From contig NC_091675.1 of assembly GCF_042453785.1 (NCBI RefSeq), positions 3,174,501 through 3,238,500 of the forward strand: DNA of 64,000 bases, in the 5' to 3' direction. Positions 35,915 to 48,900 of this stretch are shown piece after piece. Position 1 is the first letter of the stretch, and every line of letters begins with the position of its first letter. The notes beneath the pieces are model-generated. The model was given only the letters and a program-made list of their open reading frames with translations. It made no database searches and was not told the origin of the DNA. This stretch comes from Malus domestica. Taxonomy: Eukaryota > Streptophyta > Magnoliopsida > Rosales > Rosaceae. The translations under genes and the position numbers were made by a program.

Positions 35915-37607
35915 CTATGATATGTGGGAGGTGTTAGGTTGAATAGGTGCTTTTGGCATGGCCTAAGCTTGTTGAGTATGGGAACTAATCACATAGTTGC
36001 AATAAGTGCGTGGCCTAAATTTATGCTAACAAAAAGTAGAGGCTCATAATTTCGTGCCAGAAACAAAGTCCATATCAGTTTATCGTTTAAGGCTTGTTTG
36101 GTGGTTAGGATAAGTAATAGGATCAGATTAGTTTAATCCAATCCAATGTTTGGTAGTTAATTGTGAAGAGGGTCGCATTAGAACTGTTAGCCATAATTCC
36201 ATTAAGTTGATATCAACCCAATTTCATTGGAATGTTTTAGGAAAAATTCACATTTTTTTACTATCTTTCTATGTTAAAAACCCTTTTTTTTGTCGAAACT
36301 TTCAATGTTAAAAACTTACCATAGTGAGATTGTGAGGTCACTTAATAGCTAGGGTTCTCATTTGTTATTTTGTTTCATGCCTATTTTACCCTCTATATTT
36401 TATTTTATTTTGTCCATCATCTTTCTAATTTAGTGTTATTTATGTGGAACAAATTAATTTTTTTAGCTTAAAATTTTTTATATTTAAATCTTATTTATGG
36501 ATAATGTGGATGAGCTTAATATCAAATGTGTAGGTATATTGTCCGCAAAATACTTATTATTATTATTATTATTATCATTATTATTATTATTATTTTGTAG
36601 TGATAATGTGGATGGCTTTGATACCAAATCTATTGGTAATGTCAATATATAGGTTTTGAAACCTATCGGGGAGGTGATGTAGATAAGATTTGCTCACCTC
36701 CGTAAGGTTTCAATTGACCATGTGTTAATGATTTTTGGGTTTTGTTTTGTTTAATAGATATATTATTCCACCTCAACAATAGGTTTATGACCGATAAATT
36801 GTTTCTTATGTATTCAAGTTTTTATGACGGCCATTGCAACCTTTCAACATTAAACCCTAACATAGTAAATGCAACGGACATTATTAATTACAAAAATATT
36901 TAATTTGGGTCTTCTCTAAAATACGGGCTGTTGACTGAGTCTACATCAAAAGGCTCCTTTTATTATGTGGGTATGTTTACTTGCCGAGAATATAAATTGA
37001 GATAACTTATTTGTAATCAAATACCTTAAAATTAAAATCATATCAAGTAGAAAAACTAATTAATCTTATTCTTTTTCCTTCATCTATTTCTATGTTCTCT
37101 TATTCCTTCATTCTCCAATTTTTATTAAGCAAACATAATTTTTTTAACGGTAACGCTTTGGATGTTGAATACTTGAAAGGTGTTGACAGCTTGTTAGAAA
37201 AAGTAAGTTAATTAAATTGAAGAACTGACTATAATACTTAATGCATGCAAAAATATAACTCAGAAGGAACTTTTATCACAATAATTCAAGGTTTGCATAT
37301 TCTCCAAATTACTATCTGAAAATCTTTGCAGCAGTGCAAAAATAACACTGATCCACAAAGAAATGCAGAAGTACTGCAAGCCTATAAACATTCAAATACT
37401 TACAAATTAAACACTTTACAAATTAAAAGTCCCCACTTGCCAATATCATAATTATTTTTGGTTAAAAAAAAGGTAATTTGAAAAACAAAAACAAAAGCAA
37501 ATTAAAAGAAAAGGGAAACTTATAGAGTCACTCCAGCATTTTCACCAGATAAATACATTAATACAACCCTAGGCCTCCTCTCTTTAGCATGCATCTCCAA
37601 GGTTAGC
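35915..37607. other. Spacer with (TTA)n microsatellite, no gene seen
   Basis: A (TTA)n run with one interruption lies at about 36550-36593. No coding frame or element with clear ends was found in the rest. Confidence 0.55.
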
Positions 37608-40444
37608 TTAGAGATTCACTGGGTATTTTTCAATGCAGTCAAGCCATGGATTCCTCGAGGACTTCCTAACGCGGCGCATCGACCGCCAAACGATGCTGTT
37701 GCATTTGAATCCAGAACCAAATGACAACTGCCAAACCCTATCTCCTCTCTTCACCTTCTCTTTTGCTTCCAAATAAGCCAACTCATACCATATGCTGCTG
37801 CTCGACGTGTTTCCAAAGCGGTGTAGCGTCATCCTAGAGGCCTCCATGTTTTCCTCACTCAGCTCGAGGTTCCTCTGCAGCTCGTCGAGCACAGTCTTGC
37901 TCGCTGCATGCACGCAAAAGCGCTCGAAAGCCAGCTTGAAGTCCGGAATGTAGGGTCTCTTGCGTGACGCTAAAGATAACTCCGAAGTGCCTTCGCTGGA
38001 AAACAGGTGCCTTGAAACTAATGTGGAAAAGAAGAGGAGCTGCTCAGAGAAAGGCAGCACTAACGGCCCCAAAGTGGTGATGTTGGTTTTCAAGGCATCA
38101 CCACCAATTTCAATTAGGTCTTTGCTGATCTTCAGCCCCTTCAATCTTTGTTCATCTTCCTCTTGGTACACGCACCTGTTGCATCACATGTTGTGGTTAG
38201 GTCAAAACCTAAAAAAGTTAATTCACACTTCACCTATCTAATGAAATAAATTAAGGTGTATATACGTAATTTTTATTGGGGAATACCAATTTAATTATAT
38301 GTTTTTAACAGAGTCGAAATCAGCCAATACAATATTTACCAAATGTTGATCAAATCTTTATGATATATGAGTATTGTACCAATTGGTACGCGATGCCTTA
38401 CATTTCTTTCTTAGTACGTCCAAAAGCGGAGTCCTCTCCTTTTGTCATGTCATCTAATTCGTACCCAAAAATGATTAATATATTGAACCAAAATATTATC
38501 TGTCATGGGCCAAGTTCAAGTTCAACGACACCTATTAATGCTAGTCCATGAACCACTTTTGTGACATGCAGATCCAAATCTCTAAACCTCTGTATCATTT
38601 CTTAGGAAAGATTAATTAGTTTATGGGACTTGGGTCCCAAATTTCAAAGCTTCTATTAAAACGTATTATGACTTGTGATGCAAGTGTAAAAACATATTAA
38701 TCAGCAAGCAAGATAAATAAATTTGATAAACCTGAAGCTCCGATCATCAGCGCCTTTATGTGTCCGAACAATGTGTTCCAGCCTGTACTTGGCACGGTGA
38801 TAATCGCGGCGGCGGTTGGAGAGCAACACAGCGGAGCATCCCAGTCGGAAAAAGCAATTCGGAATGAGCATCGACCTGTCACTACCAGGGTACCAATTAT
38901 ACCCCACACTCTCAGTACTCACCACAACAGCATAATTATTAGGGTTGGCTTGAAGCATGTCTCTAGCCAGATCAACGGCTATGATTCCGGCACTGCACCC
39001 CATTCCACCCAAATTGTAGCTCAAAATGTTGCCTCTCATTTTATAGTGATTTATGATCATTGCAGACAATGAGGGTGTGGGATTGAAGATGCTACAATTT
39101 ACTACCAGGACTCCTACGTCCTTCGGACGGACCCTAGTCTTTTCGAAGAGCTCGTCGAGTGCTCCAAACATGACCATTGAGGCTTCAGCTCGGCCTTCTT
39201 TCATGGTTGCCGTGTTTTCAGTCGACATGATGACGGATTTTGGGATGTAGGTCTCGTCTCCTAAGCCTGATGAGTTTAGAATTCTCTTTTGGAATTCTAG
39301 GCTCGCCTCGTCGAATTTGCCCGATTTTCTTGCTACCTCTATGAATTGTTCCTTAGAGACCTAATTAAGAATATCACAAAGTAACATATACTTATAAATT
39401 ACTTTCATTTGCAGTAATAAATAAATTGCGCGCGACCCCCTTATAATTACAATTCAATCATTTAATTTGAGATTACTTTCCAATTTACAAATGACCAAGG
39501 ACATAATAAAAAAAACACCATATGCATATATCCCATGTATTTCTTTTGAAATATATAGCTACCAGCGAGAGAACATAATAGATTCATCTCAACTTCAATT
39601 ACAAAACACTTTTTTTTTAAATTTATTAAGGAAAAAATAAGCTAATTATGGAAATAAAAGTTAAATATTCTGACAGGTGTAGCGAAATTTAGTATTTGCT
39701 TTAATTATTAGAGATTTAAAGTTCAAGTCTCGTGAATATGTCAAATGAAGAAAAATCAAATCCAAAAATGTTTTCCCATATCAAAAAAAAAGTTAAACCA
39801 AAAAAACATAAAATCAACAAAAAAAAACACAAATATAAGAATGTTTTAATTAATGATTATAACTTGTCACCATACATAATCAACAAAACCATGAAAGATT
39901 AGATGTTGAAATTAAGTCGTCAAAGTCATATATTATATACACACACATGGAAAACCAATGCAAATAAGTCATTGAAAAAGTTACTAATTAATCCATTAAT
40001 TAAACAAAAACCTACCTTAAGATCGTCATTAGGCCGAAAACAAGCGAAATCAACGAGGTAGATGGATCGAGGGCGTGACATTAAGTAAACAGACAAAGTG
40101 AACACAAAAACACCAAAGAACCCTAGCACAGTTGCTAGGTCATAACGTGCATCATCCCAAAGCTTCTTCCACAGCTCCTCCCTACTCAAACTTCCCACCT
40201 CAGCACTAAAAACCAGCACAAGCACAGGGATGGTGGCCAAGTATATGGCATGGTTGATGAGGTGGTGGTACCCTAACTTCACATACTTTAGGTTTACGGA
40301 CTGTAAAAAGTCCGGCAGCCGCCTGCGCACTCTAACGGAGAACGTGAGGGAGCCAGCATTGGGGCCGGACGACTCAACCCCACGGTTGACAATCTCGGTG
40401 GACAGGAGATCTTGCTCACTGGCCATGGTGGGTGGGATTGGCAT
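37608..40444 (-). CDS. 3-ketoacyl-CoA synthase (very-long-chain fatty-acid elongase)
   Basis: Three exons (complement): 40016-40444, 38732-39360, 37608-38175. They join in frame to 541 residues. Two membrane spans lie at about 64-83 and 104-122, then the FAE1/CUT1 domain. The catalytic cysteine sits in [10 protein letters not shown] (about 264). [22 protein letters not shown] and [12 protein letters not shown] carry the conserved His, His and Asn of the family, and FGSGFKCNS is intact near the end. The enzyme condenses malonyl-CoA with acyl-CoA at the ER as the first step of C20-and-longer elongation for waxes, suberin and sphingolipids. The HAASK in place of HAGGR is unusual. The KCS subgroup cannot be fixed here. 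A second ATG (MASEQDL, at 40426) is an alternative start. Confidence 0.95.
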
Positions 40445-41973
40445 GGACAGGATTGGATTGGTTTGTGAGAGAGATGAAAGGAGTGTTAATATATATGAGC
40501 ATCAAAAGTGGTGGTTGGAAAATAGTTAATGCAAACGCCAACTAGAACCAACTCGAACAACCATTAGTTGAGAGCTTTTAAGAGCTTTGCATATTCCTTT
40601 TTTTTTTTTTTTTTTACAATAATGGAATGGAATTTTTGGAGTGTGCAATTCCAATTCTTCTTCTTCTTGGTTTACTCTATTTTGTAAAAAATTTGATTAA
40701 CATTTTTTTTTTCTTTTTGTGAACATGGAAAATTAATTGGTTCTGGTTATAGATGATGCGAGTGATAGTGTCACACACTTTGTTGTGTTTCTTGTGAATA
40801 TTAATGAGTCAAAAACAAAGGAAACTTAAAGAAGGTAGTTGAGGGAAGGGGGCATTTGCCCTTCAAGGCCATTAGCTGGCTTCACCAAAGGAGAAGTTTT
40901 TAAGTGTACCAGTAATCAGGCCGTGTTCTCGGTACATCGAAAAAAAAATTCAAAAGAGAGGCTTGTTATTTTATTCATCTACCATGGTCATCACCATTTA
41001 ATTATATTTATCTGTGGTACGAGAAGTTAATGGAATGCTTAATTAGTGGAGTCCTCTTTACAACTGTTAATATCGGTGGGAAAAATCATAGAAAATGACT
41101 CTTCATGTATCACTTGTTAATGTCGAGTGTAATATTAATAATAGTCAGATGCAGTAACAGTTTAGTCTGGAGAATTGCATCTTCAAAATGTAGTTTTAAG
41201 AGGCTTATTCGTGAAGAATTCAATTACTAGACTCGACAAAAAAAGAAGAAGAGGAATATGGGTAAAGTTTGCTGAAGATGCTCATTCGGTTGGATAACTC
41301 ACTTGTTCTTCCTTCAAATGGGGCAACGATATTAATGTGTTGATCAAAATTCATTGGTGCTGCGTCTCAATCTGTATTTAATATTGGTAGTCAATGAGCA
41401 AAGTTCTACCTTAAAAACACTTTGAGTGATACCATCACGTTATTATTTGGTGTTATTAAGTTATGTGTTACAATATAAGTTGGCAGAGAATTTATTCGAA
41501 TGTGATTGTCTCACTACTATGTGATATTAATAATTTATTCATGTTATAACAAGTGAATCTATTTATTAATACTATATCCCAGGTCCAAAACATATTAAAC
41601 ATGTCATCCATCCATGTTATAACATTTAGATTAATAACTTGAGGTGGGAAGTGTGATTTCACGTCAAACAATTTCTCATATTTTACGTAGTATCAATATA
41701 TAAAACACATTATAATACAAGTTGACTGTAACACCACGACTATGTAATTATGCGATAATCACAACAAAGACTCCAAATTATGACTTGTCTTGAATGCTAG
41801 AACTAACACCAACTCTTGGTTCCCAACTGTCAACCTCTCTTTATTACGCATGGGACCTTTGCACAACCAGAAGTTCCATTATTACAGCCCTAATACAAAT
41901 CACGTTATCCATTACTATTGAGGGTAAAATTACAAAATTTGTAAAGTTAGTGGGAAATAAAATAAATAAAAAT
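40445..41973. other. Spacer, no gene seen
   Basis: Contains the KCS promoter (a TATA-like CATATATATTA on the minus strand near 40490) and otherwise AT-rich sequence without a supported gene. Confidence 0.5.
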
Positions 41974-44900
41974 TTAAGATGACAACAGGGAAACCATGGC
42001 CTTGGCAGAATCTGGTCCGTGATTATTCACACTAGGTATTATTTCCACTGGAGAAACAAGCTTCACAAACTCTTTGAGTTCTGTAAAGCTGGAATGCTCG
42101 CTGTATGGCACCTCATACCTGCAGTGCAAGAGGAGAAAGCGGGAGTGAGAGAATCACTACTCTGTAATGTTTGATATAGTCAAAAGTTTCATCTGAGGCA
42201 ATGTAGTATTGTAGCAGAGAAGGAAATGTCACCTTATAACGGTACCCTGCTGTGATCTTCTTCCTGGGGACTTCTTTCCCTTACCAAAAGTCCAACCAGT
42301 TGGAGAGAAAGCAACGATAAGGCTGAATCGACCCTGAGAGTTAAAGAACAAAGCAACTAGTTAAGCACTTCGAAACTTTAGTCTTGCCCTTGGCCTAATA
42401 TGAAGTGGAATTCGAGATCATGGAAAGGGTAGCTTAATCGAGAAATGTAAGTTCATGATATGATGCTACTTCACAAATCTCAGAGTAAAAAATTTCATTA
42501 TATATCTACATGAGTTACATTTATTCTTCAAAAACACATTTCTCTGGATATGTCTACATACCAAGGTAACATAATAAGGAAAAGGGTAAATCCCTCACCG
42601 AATATTGATTGGAAATATGCTTCAGTCGCTTGAAGCTTGCAAGTGTCCACATAGGGACCACATGGATATGGCTTTCCTGTTCGTTTAATGTAAACCACTG
42701 CATATCTTCTTCAGGAAAATCCAAGCATTTTAATGTATGCAGCTTTCCTGCATTAACATAAATCTTTTTCCGGAGCACACGAGCAACCTCCAAAAAAAGT
42801 CGTTCCTTTCCTGTTGCAAAATGGAGACAAAACACATGGATGGGGAGACAGAAATAAATGAGCTGGGGGTTAAAGAGATAACAGAAATGAAATACAATGA
42901 CCACTTTATGGAGTCATCCAATGATATAGAGCAACACATTGGAATGGATATGTAAAAGCAAAAGGAAGGGAGATAGAAACGAGATAAGCAGTGAACTCTA
43001 CCAATAGTGTAGCTGCCGATCAGAAATAGAGTTTTAGGGTTGAAAGTTTCAGCTTGAATGGCATCAATGACGAACTGTATTACAGCCTCCTGCTTTGGAA
43101 AATCATACTGCAAAGCATAATGAAATGAGAGTAAACGTCACTTCGCTTCTAAATTTGTAGTATGCAGTATATACTTTCCAACAACAAAATGACGAGCAAT
43201 CTATTTTCAAAGGGGATAAAGGAAAGACATGAACTTCATAACATATGCCGTATTCTATGTGGCTGGCTCACCTGTGGATTACAATAAGTGGTATCAAGGA
43301 TGAGAGTATGGATAGAACATGCTTGCAAAAAAGACATGCTTGCTGCGCTGTCGCTATAGCGAAAGTCCCCTGTATGCAGAACAGCCTAGATACACATGGA
43401 ACCGGGACCATTATCCAACAAACATAGAAAAGAAAACAAGAATACCATGGAGTGAGGTTAAAAGGTAAGTTTGGACCACACCTTACTGTCGGGTGGTTCG
43501 AAAAGTATAATTATCGAACCAGGACAGTGGTTTGCATCCAAGCAGGTCACATTAATACCAGCAATATTCATCTTTTGGTTGACGGGTACAACCTGTATGC
43601 TGTCCCATGGAATGCCAATCTTCATATTTACAAGCTTAGCTGTGATGGAGGAGCAATAAATCTTTCCGTGACAGAAGGACTTCGTTAGACCTTGATAATC
43701 TGCAGTAACAAATGCAATCATATCGAACCAGATAACTTTGACCCACAAAGGTCTGCAAATAACTAGCCCTATGTAGTAGCTTCCATCATTCCAAATGGGG
43801 TACATTTCCGGACAAACATCATTCCAAATCAGGTACATTTCCGGACTAACAAGCAAGATTAAATATAAGTTTTAAATGGAAAAATTAGAAAAAGCATTCT
43901 TACGATCCATATGAAAGTGAGTTAGAAACCAATGCGAACAATCCCGTCTAAGATATTTGAAAGCGTCCTGCAAATGGGAACAAATGAACTTGTCAGAAAA
44001 TCAGCCTCAGGCTTATAAATGAAGAGGATGAAAACACCATAACTTATGCTAAAGCTGAAGAACAATACATAGTACATACTAAAAAGTGTAGTACACAGTG
44101 ACATTCACAATCGCCTGCAAGGCCTCTTACCACTCGAAATGGTGTTCCTGGTATGCAACACCATGAGGGAATATCCCTGAGTTTCCGATTTGTGGCATTA
44201 TTGTTCGCCACACCACGTTTCTGACCAGAACCTGACACCCGTTTTTCTACCCTTTGCTGTTCTCTAGAGGTGGTGCAAACTTGCTTCCTAGCAGTTCCAA
44301 ATCCCGGGAAGTAATCTGTGATCAATTTGTTTGCAGCTGTTTTACTAACATCATTAACTGGTGCTTCTGAAGCGTCATTGGGCATATCGACTCCATTGGC
44401 TCTCTTTTTTCTTGGTTGTGCTTCTGTTGAACTAGTAGTAGTAGTAGTGGCACCTTCTCTAAGTTGAGCAAGGGCATGCACAATCTTCTTCTGCGGACCA
44501 AGTGCAGTAATGCCTATGCTAAACAAATCCTTCACAGCAAATAAAAACCAACAAGAAAGAGAAATTCAATCCAAATCCAAATCAAGTAACCAAAAGGGTG
44601 AGTTAATAGGCAGACATATCCTACGTTCTATACCTCTTCTGTGAGCCATTGTAGAGTGTCCCAATCAATCTCTTCTCGAACAAAAACATCCTTGTACTTC
44701 TCTAATCCCAGGCTGCCCAGCCACTCAAGAACTTGCCCGGAATTTTGATGCTCCCTTTCCTCATCGGGACGCGGAGCCTGCTCCAAGCAAAACACTACCA
44801 CAATTAGCATTCACAATCAATAGCCAAAATCTTCAAAAAGATTAATACTTTATACTTACATCTTGCGTTTGAACTTCCTCTTTGTCAAGACACTCATTGC

Positions 44901-45525
44901 TATGGACCTGCCTCTCTTCGTCGCTCAAATCCGAAATGTCAGCCCCACACAGAGGACACAGCACCAAACCCGCATTTTCGTCCTCCACAATTCCAAACCC
45001 TTCCTCCATTCCATTGACGCCAACACTCTCTCCTCCTTCTGCTCGATCGCACAGCTTCAGCAGCACATCGAGCTCCTCAAAATCCTGGCTTTCGCCATCA
45101 CCCGAACCGAAATCCCAATCGGGTCGAGGCTTGATTAACCTAGATTCGATTGAATTGCACAGATATCCCCCTTTGGATTTCAACCCCTTTTCCTCGTCAA
45201 CGCACGCAGAAGAAGAAGCGAGACCGCCACCGTCGAGCGTCCCGCAATCGAAGCTTGCGGGTATCGAATCCAAGCTGCAGTCCTCGAAAACCGAGGATTT
45301 GAAACCCTGGGTCTGCTCCAAAGTCGAGTCTTTGCTGCCTAAACAATTGGGGGGAATATTCTCCTTGCCGCGATAGACGGGTTTGGAGCGCTTCAGCTTT
45401 TTGGAAGGCTTGGGAGCTGTGGCTGTTTGGGTGAGTGGGATCTGAAAGTCGTCGTCGTCAGCGGCGGCGGCGGCGATCATGGAGTTGAACCTGGTGGAAG
45501 AGAAAGGCTGCGACTTTGAGGACAT
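41974..45525 (-). CDS. SNM1-family DNA-repair nuclease with UBZ and SAM domains (At2g45700-like)
   Basis: Ten exons (complement): 44860-45525, 44634-44777, 44131-44529, 43904-43967, 43482-43699, 43272-43385, 43002-43107, 42599-42810, 42233-42333, 41974-42118. All join in frame to 722 residues. A UBZ4-type zinc finger (CPLC, then HSNEC) lies at about 190-212 and a SAM domain at about 237-297. The metallo-beta-lactamase core has HFHMDH (about 420-425) split across exons 4 and 5, DANHCPGS and HTGDFRYSD, followed by the DRMBL/beta-CASP part ending in PYSEHSSFTELKEF. The SNM1 family are 5' exonucleases in interstrand-crosslink repair. Arabidopsis At2g45700 has, as I recall, the same SAM plus DRMBL layout and nearly the same length. 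The active-site residues look complete. Confidence 0.93.
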
Positions 45526-45980
45526 GTTTAGCTCCTCTTCTCCGTTGAGTATTCTGTGCCTATCACTGCTCTCACTCCGTCGAGAGAATGTGTGGTTCTC
45601 TGTAATCTGCCGAGTAAATGTAATGTGGAAGCAGAAAAGCTGAAAAGGAATTACTTTTGGGGGGAGCAATTTGAAATTTGTTTGGAGCAATGGAAATGGG
45701 AGGGAAAAGCAAGCAAATTTGGTTCAAAATCTATTATTGGGCCCAGCAGAAAAGCCCAATTTAATTTTTGAGCTAAGCCCAAAAAAAGCCCAAGTTTCTG
45801 TTGGGCAGATTGGCGGGTCTAACCGTCAGGTAGATTCCTCTGGTTTTCCATCTTTTACATCTCACTCCCACCGTAAATTTCTGTTCACCTTCTTTGCTGA
45901 CTATCTCACACAGTGACACTTCCACTCTCTCTCCGATCCTCGTCACCTTCACCTCCACCGATCGCCGCCATCTTCCTGCC
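45526..45980. promoter_or_regulatory. Shared divergent promoter region
   Basis: Only 455 bp separate the start codons of the SNM1-like gene (minus) and the 3-beta-HSD/D gene (plus). Both 5' UTRs and core promoters must lie here. No clear TATA box was seen for either, as is usual for housekeeping divergent pairs. Confidence 0.6.
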
Positions 45981-48900
45981 ATGTCCGGCGACGAAGAATG
46001 GTGCGTGGTCACCGGAGGCCGAGGCTTCGCGGCGCGCCACTTGGTCCAGATGCTGATCCGATGCGATGTGTTCCGGGTCCGAATCGCCGACCTCGGCTCC
46101 ACCGTTGATCTAGAACCTTCCGAAGAAAACGGCATTCTAGCCGAAGCCCTGAGCACCGGTCGCGCCCAGTACGTGTCCCTCGACCTCCGCAGCAAGAGCC
46201 AAGTTCTTCAAGGTCATCTTTCTTTTTCTCGCAGTCTTGAGTTTGCATCAATGGCGGCTGATTTGTGTGCGTGATTTGATTTTCTGCATTATGCATTCAA
46301 TCTTGTAGCGTTACAAGGCGCGGAGGTTGTGTTCCACATGGCGGCTCCGAATTCGTCCATCAACAATTACAAGCTCCACCACTCGGTCAATGTAGAAGGT
46401 ATACAATCAGAATTGTGCTTTTTTTGCTTCTTGTTTTTGATAAGTTTAGTAAATAATTTCGTAGTTCGGGTTCAGTCAATGGATATGATTGATGTTTGAT
46501 CCTTGGAGTTTTTTTGGGGTTTTATGCAAAGTTTTTTTCTTTTTCTTTTGAAACTTTGCTTTGATTTTGTTCAGGAACTCAGAATGTGATTGATGCTTGT
46601 ACTGAGCTCAAAGTAAAGAGACTTATATATACTAGCTCCCCTAGTGTTGTTTTTGATGGGATTCATGGCATTGTTGACGGAGATGAGTCTTTGCCATATC
46701 CACCTAAGGTACTAGTATTTCCTAATGTATTTACAGTGATGCAAGATGAGGATATCCGGGTAAAGTAGGAGTAGCCGAAATTGAAGGAAAGATGAGAGAA
46801 AATCGGTTACGGTGGTTTGGACATGTGCAAAGAAGGCCTACTGACGCTCCGATTAGAAGATGCGACTATGGGACAGAGGTTCAGGGCCGAAGGGGTAGAG
46901 GAAGACCTAGGAAAACTTTGGAAGAGACTCTAAGAAAAGACTTAGAGTACTTGGATCTAACGGAGGACATGACACAGGATCGAGCACAATGGCGTTCTAA
47001 GATTCATATAGCCGATCCCACTCAGTGACTTGGATTTTCCAAGTCTCCAATCGAGAAGTTTTCCTCACTCGGGAAATTAAGGGAACACTACCCCAACCTA
47101 CATGCTCCACTCAGAAAGCTTCAACATACAAGCTTCAACAAAAGAAAATTCAAAGAACTTAGCGAAGAAGGCTTTGGTGTATTTAACACAATACGTTGAA
47201 ATGAAGGAAAACTTATTTATTGATATCCCCGATCAGCTACAAATATGTACATATACATGAGTCAAAATAAACACACAAGACGGAGCCTTCACAAAGGTTG
47301 CTTAGGAGAAGTTTCAGCAGTCGGTAGAGCCCCAGAAAGAGAAGGCACCGGAGGGGGATCATTTGGAGCCTCAGTACTGGACAGAACCCTAGAAGGAGGA
47401 GGCATCAGAGGTTGATCATTCGGAGCTTCATTACGCGGTACAGCCCCAGAAGACGAAGGCAATAAATGCCTTTGGAACAAACCCACAAATCTCTGATGAT
47501 CAAGTAAAACCTGACCATCAGTTTCCTTCATCTGGTCAAGCTTCCTCTTCATGTTTGTAGCATAGTCATGTGCGAGCCGGTGCAACTGTTTATTCTCATG
47601 CTTGAGCCCTCTAATCTCCTGTTTGAGACTCATCACTTCAGCCGCCAAGGATTCAACTTGGCGGGTTCGAGCAAATAGGCGTTGGGCCATATTAGACACA
47701 GAACCTGCACACTGAACACTGAGAGCCAACGAATCCTTAACAGCTAACTCATCAGACCGTTTGGAAAGTAGTCTGTTATCTTTGGGAGTGAGAAGGTTCC
47801 TGGCCACCACCGCAGCGGTCATATCATTCTTCATCACGGAATCCCCAACGGTAAGAGGACCAGTAGGGGAGACGAAGGATGGGCGCCATATGTTGTCTGG
47901 AGAAGGCGGGGCTGCCTCTTCAACAAGGTTCAAGTCAAAACGACGGTCGGAGGGGCCAGACATTTTCAAAGGTGTTGAAGAGAGAAGAGGTCGGACAAAT
48001 CAAGATCTTAGAAGTGCAAGAATGAAGCTTCTACTGGTGGAGATTCAAGTGTGCTTTGGAACTTAATGTCAGCCTCTATAAAAATCTGCACTCGACGGAG
48101 CTTCGGAAATCGAAGAAGCGCCTGCTCAGAAATCGAAGAGGCGTTTGCTTTCTCAAAAGCTGGGCTGCTTAGAGATCACGAGGGTTGATCTCAGAAATCG
48201 AAGAGGCGTTTGCTTTCTCAAAAGTTGGGCTTCTCAAAGACCACGAAGGCCGATCTCAGAAATCGAAGAGGCGCTCGCTTTCTCAAAAGCTGGGCTCCCC
48301 AGAGACCACGAGGGCCGATCTCAGAAATCGAAGAGGCACCTACTTTTCCAGCCTTGTCAGCACCCGTCACACGCACACTCAGCTTTGCAGAAATTATGGG
48401 CATTCTGTCGAAGACTTCTGGGGAAGTAGAAAACACATGAATCTTACTGTTCAATCACCCACTTCCCACACGCAACAATAGCTCATGGGTACCACAGATA
48501 ACTTTGCCAAAGTTCTCTGCCAAAGTTGAGCACGTGAAGCTTGCAGCTCCCACTACATCGCTCTGACCAAGAAGGGTAAAAGAATAGCAAAGAAACAGCA
48601 CTAACAAAGTTTAGACCCATAAATTTTGAAGGTCTAGCTACCATATTATTACCCACAAAGGTAAAGGAACAGTACTATTGCTGGATAATTGGAAAGTCCC
48701 TGTGTGTCAACCTCTGTGCTTCGTGGCAAGGTAGACTAGCAAACATGCCCAACCTTTACTCACATTCAAGAAAACACTCCCAATAAGATTGCTTGCTCCA
48801 AAATCGAAGAGGCACCGTCCTCCGAATCTCGAGAGCCAGACTCCCAACATGACTACTTTCTTAAAAATCGAAGAGAGGGTAAAGGAACAGTACCATTGCT

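Noticed and set aside
48104-48345. A CRISPR-like array
   Set aside because: Units are contiguous 65-bp tandem copies without unique spacers, and this is plant nuclear DNA.
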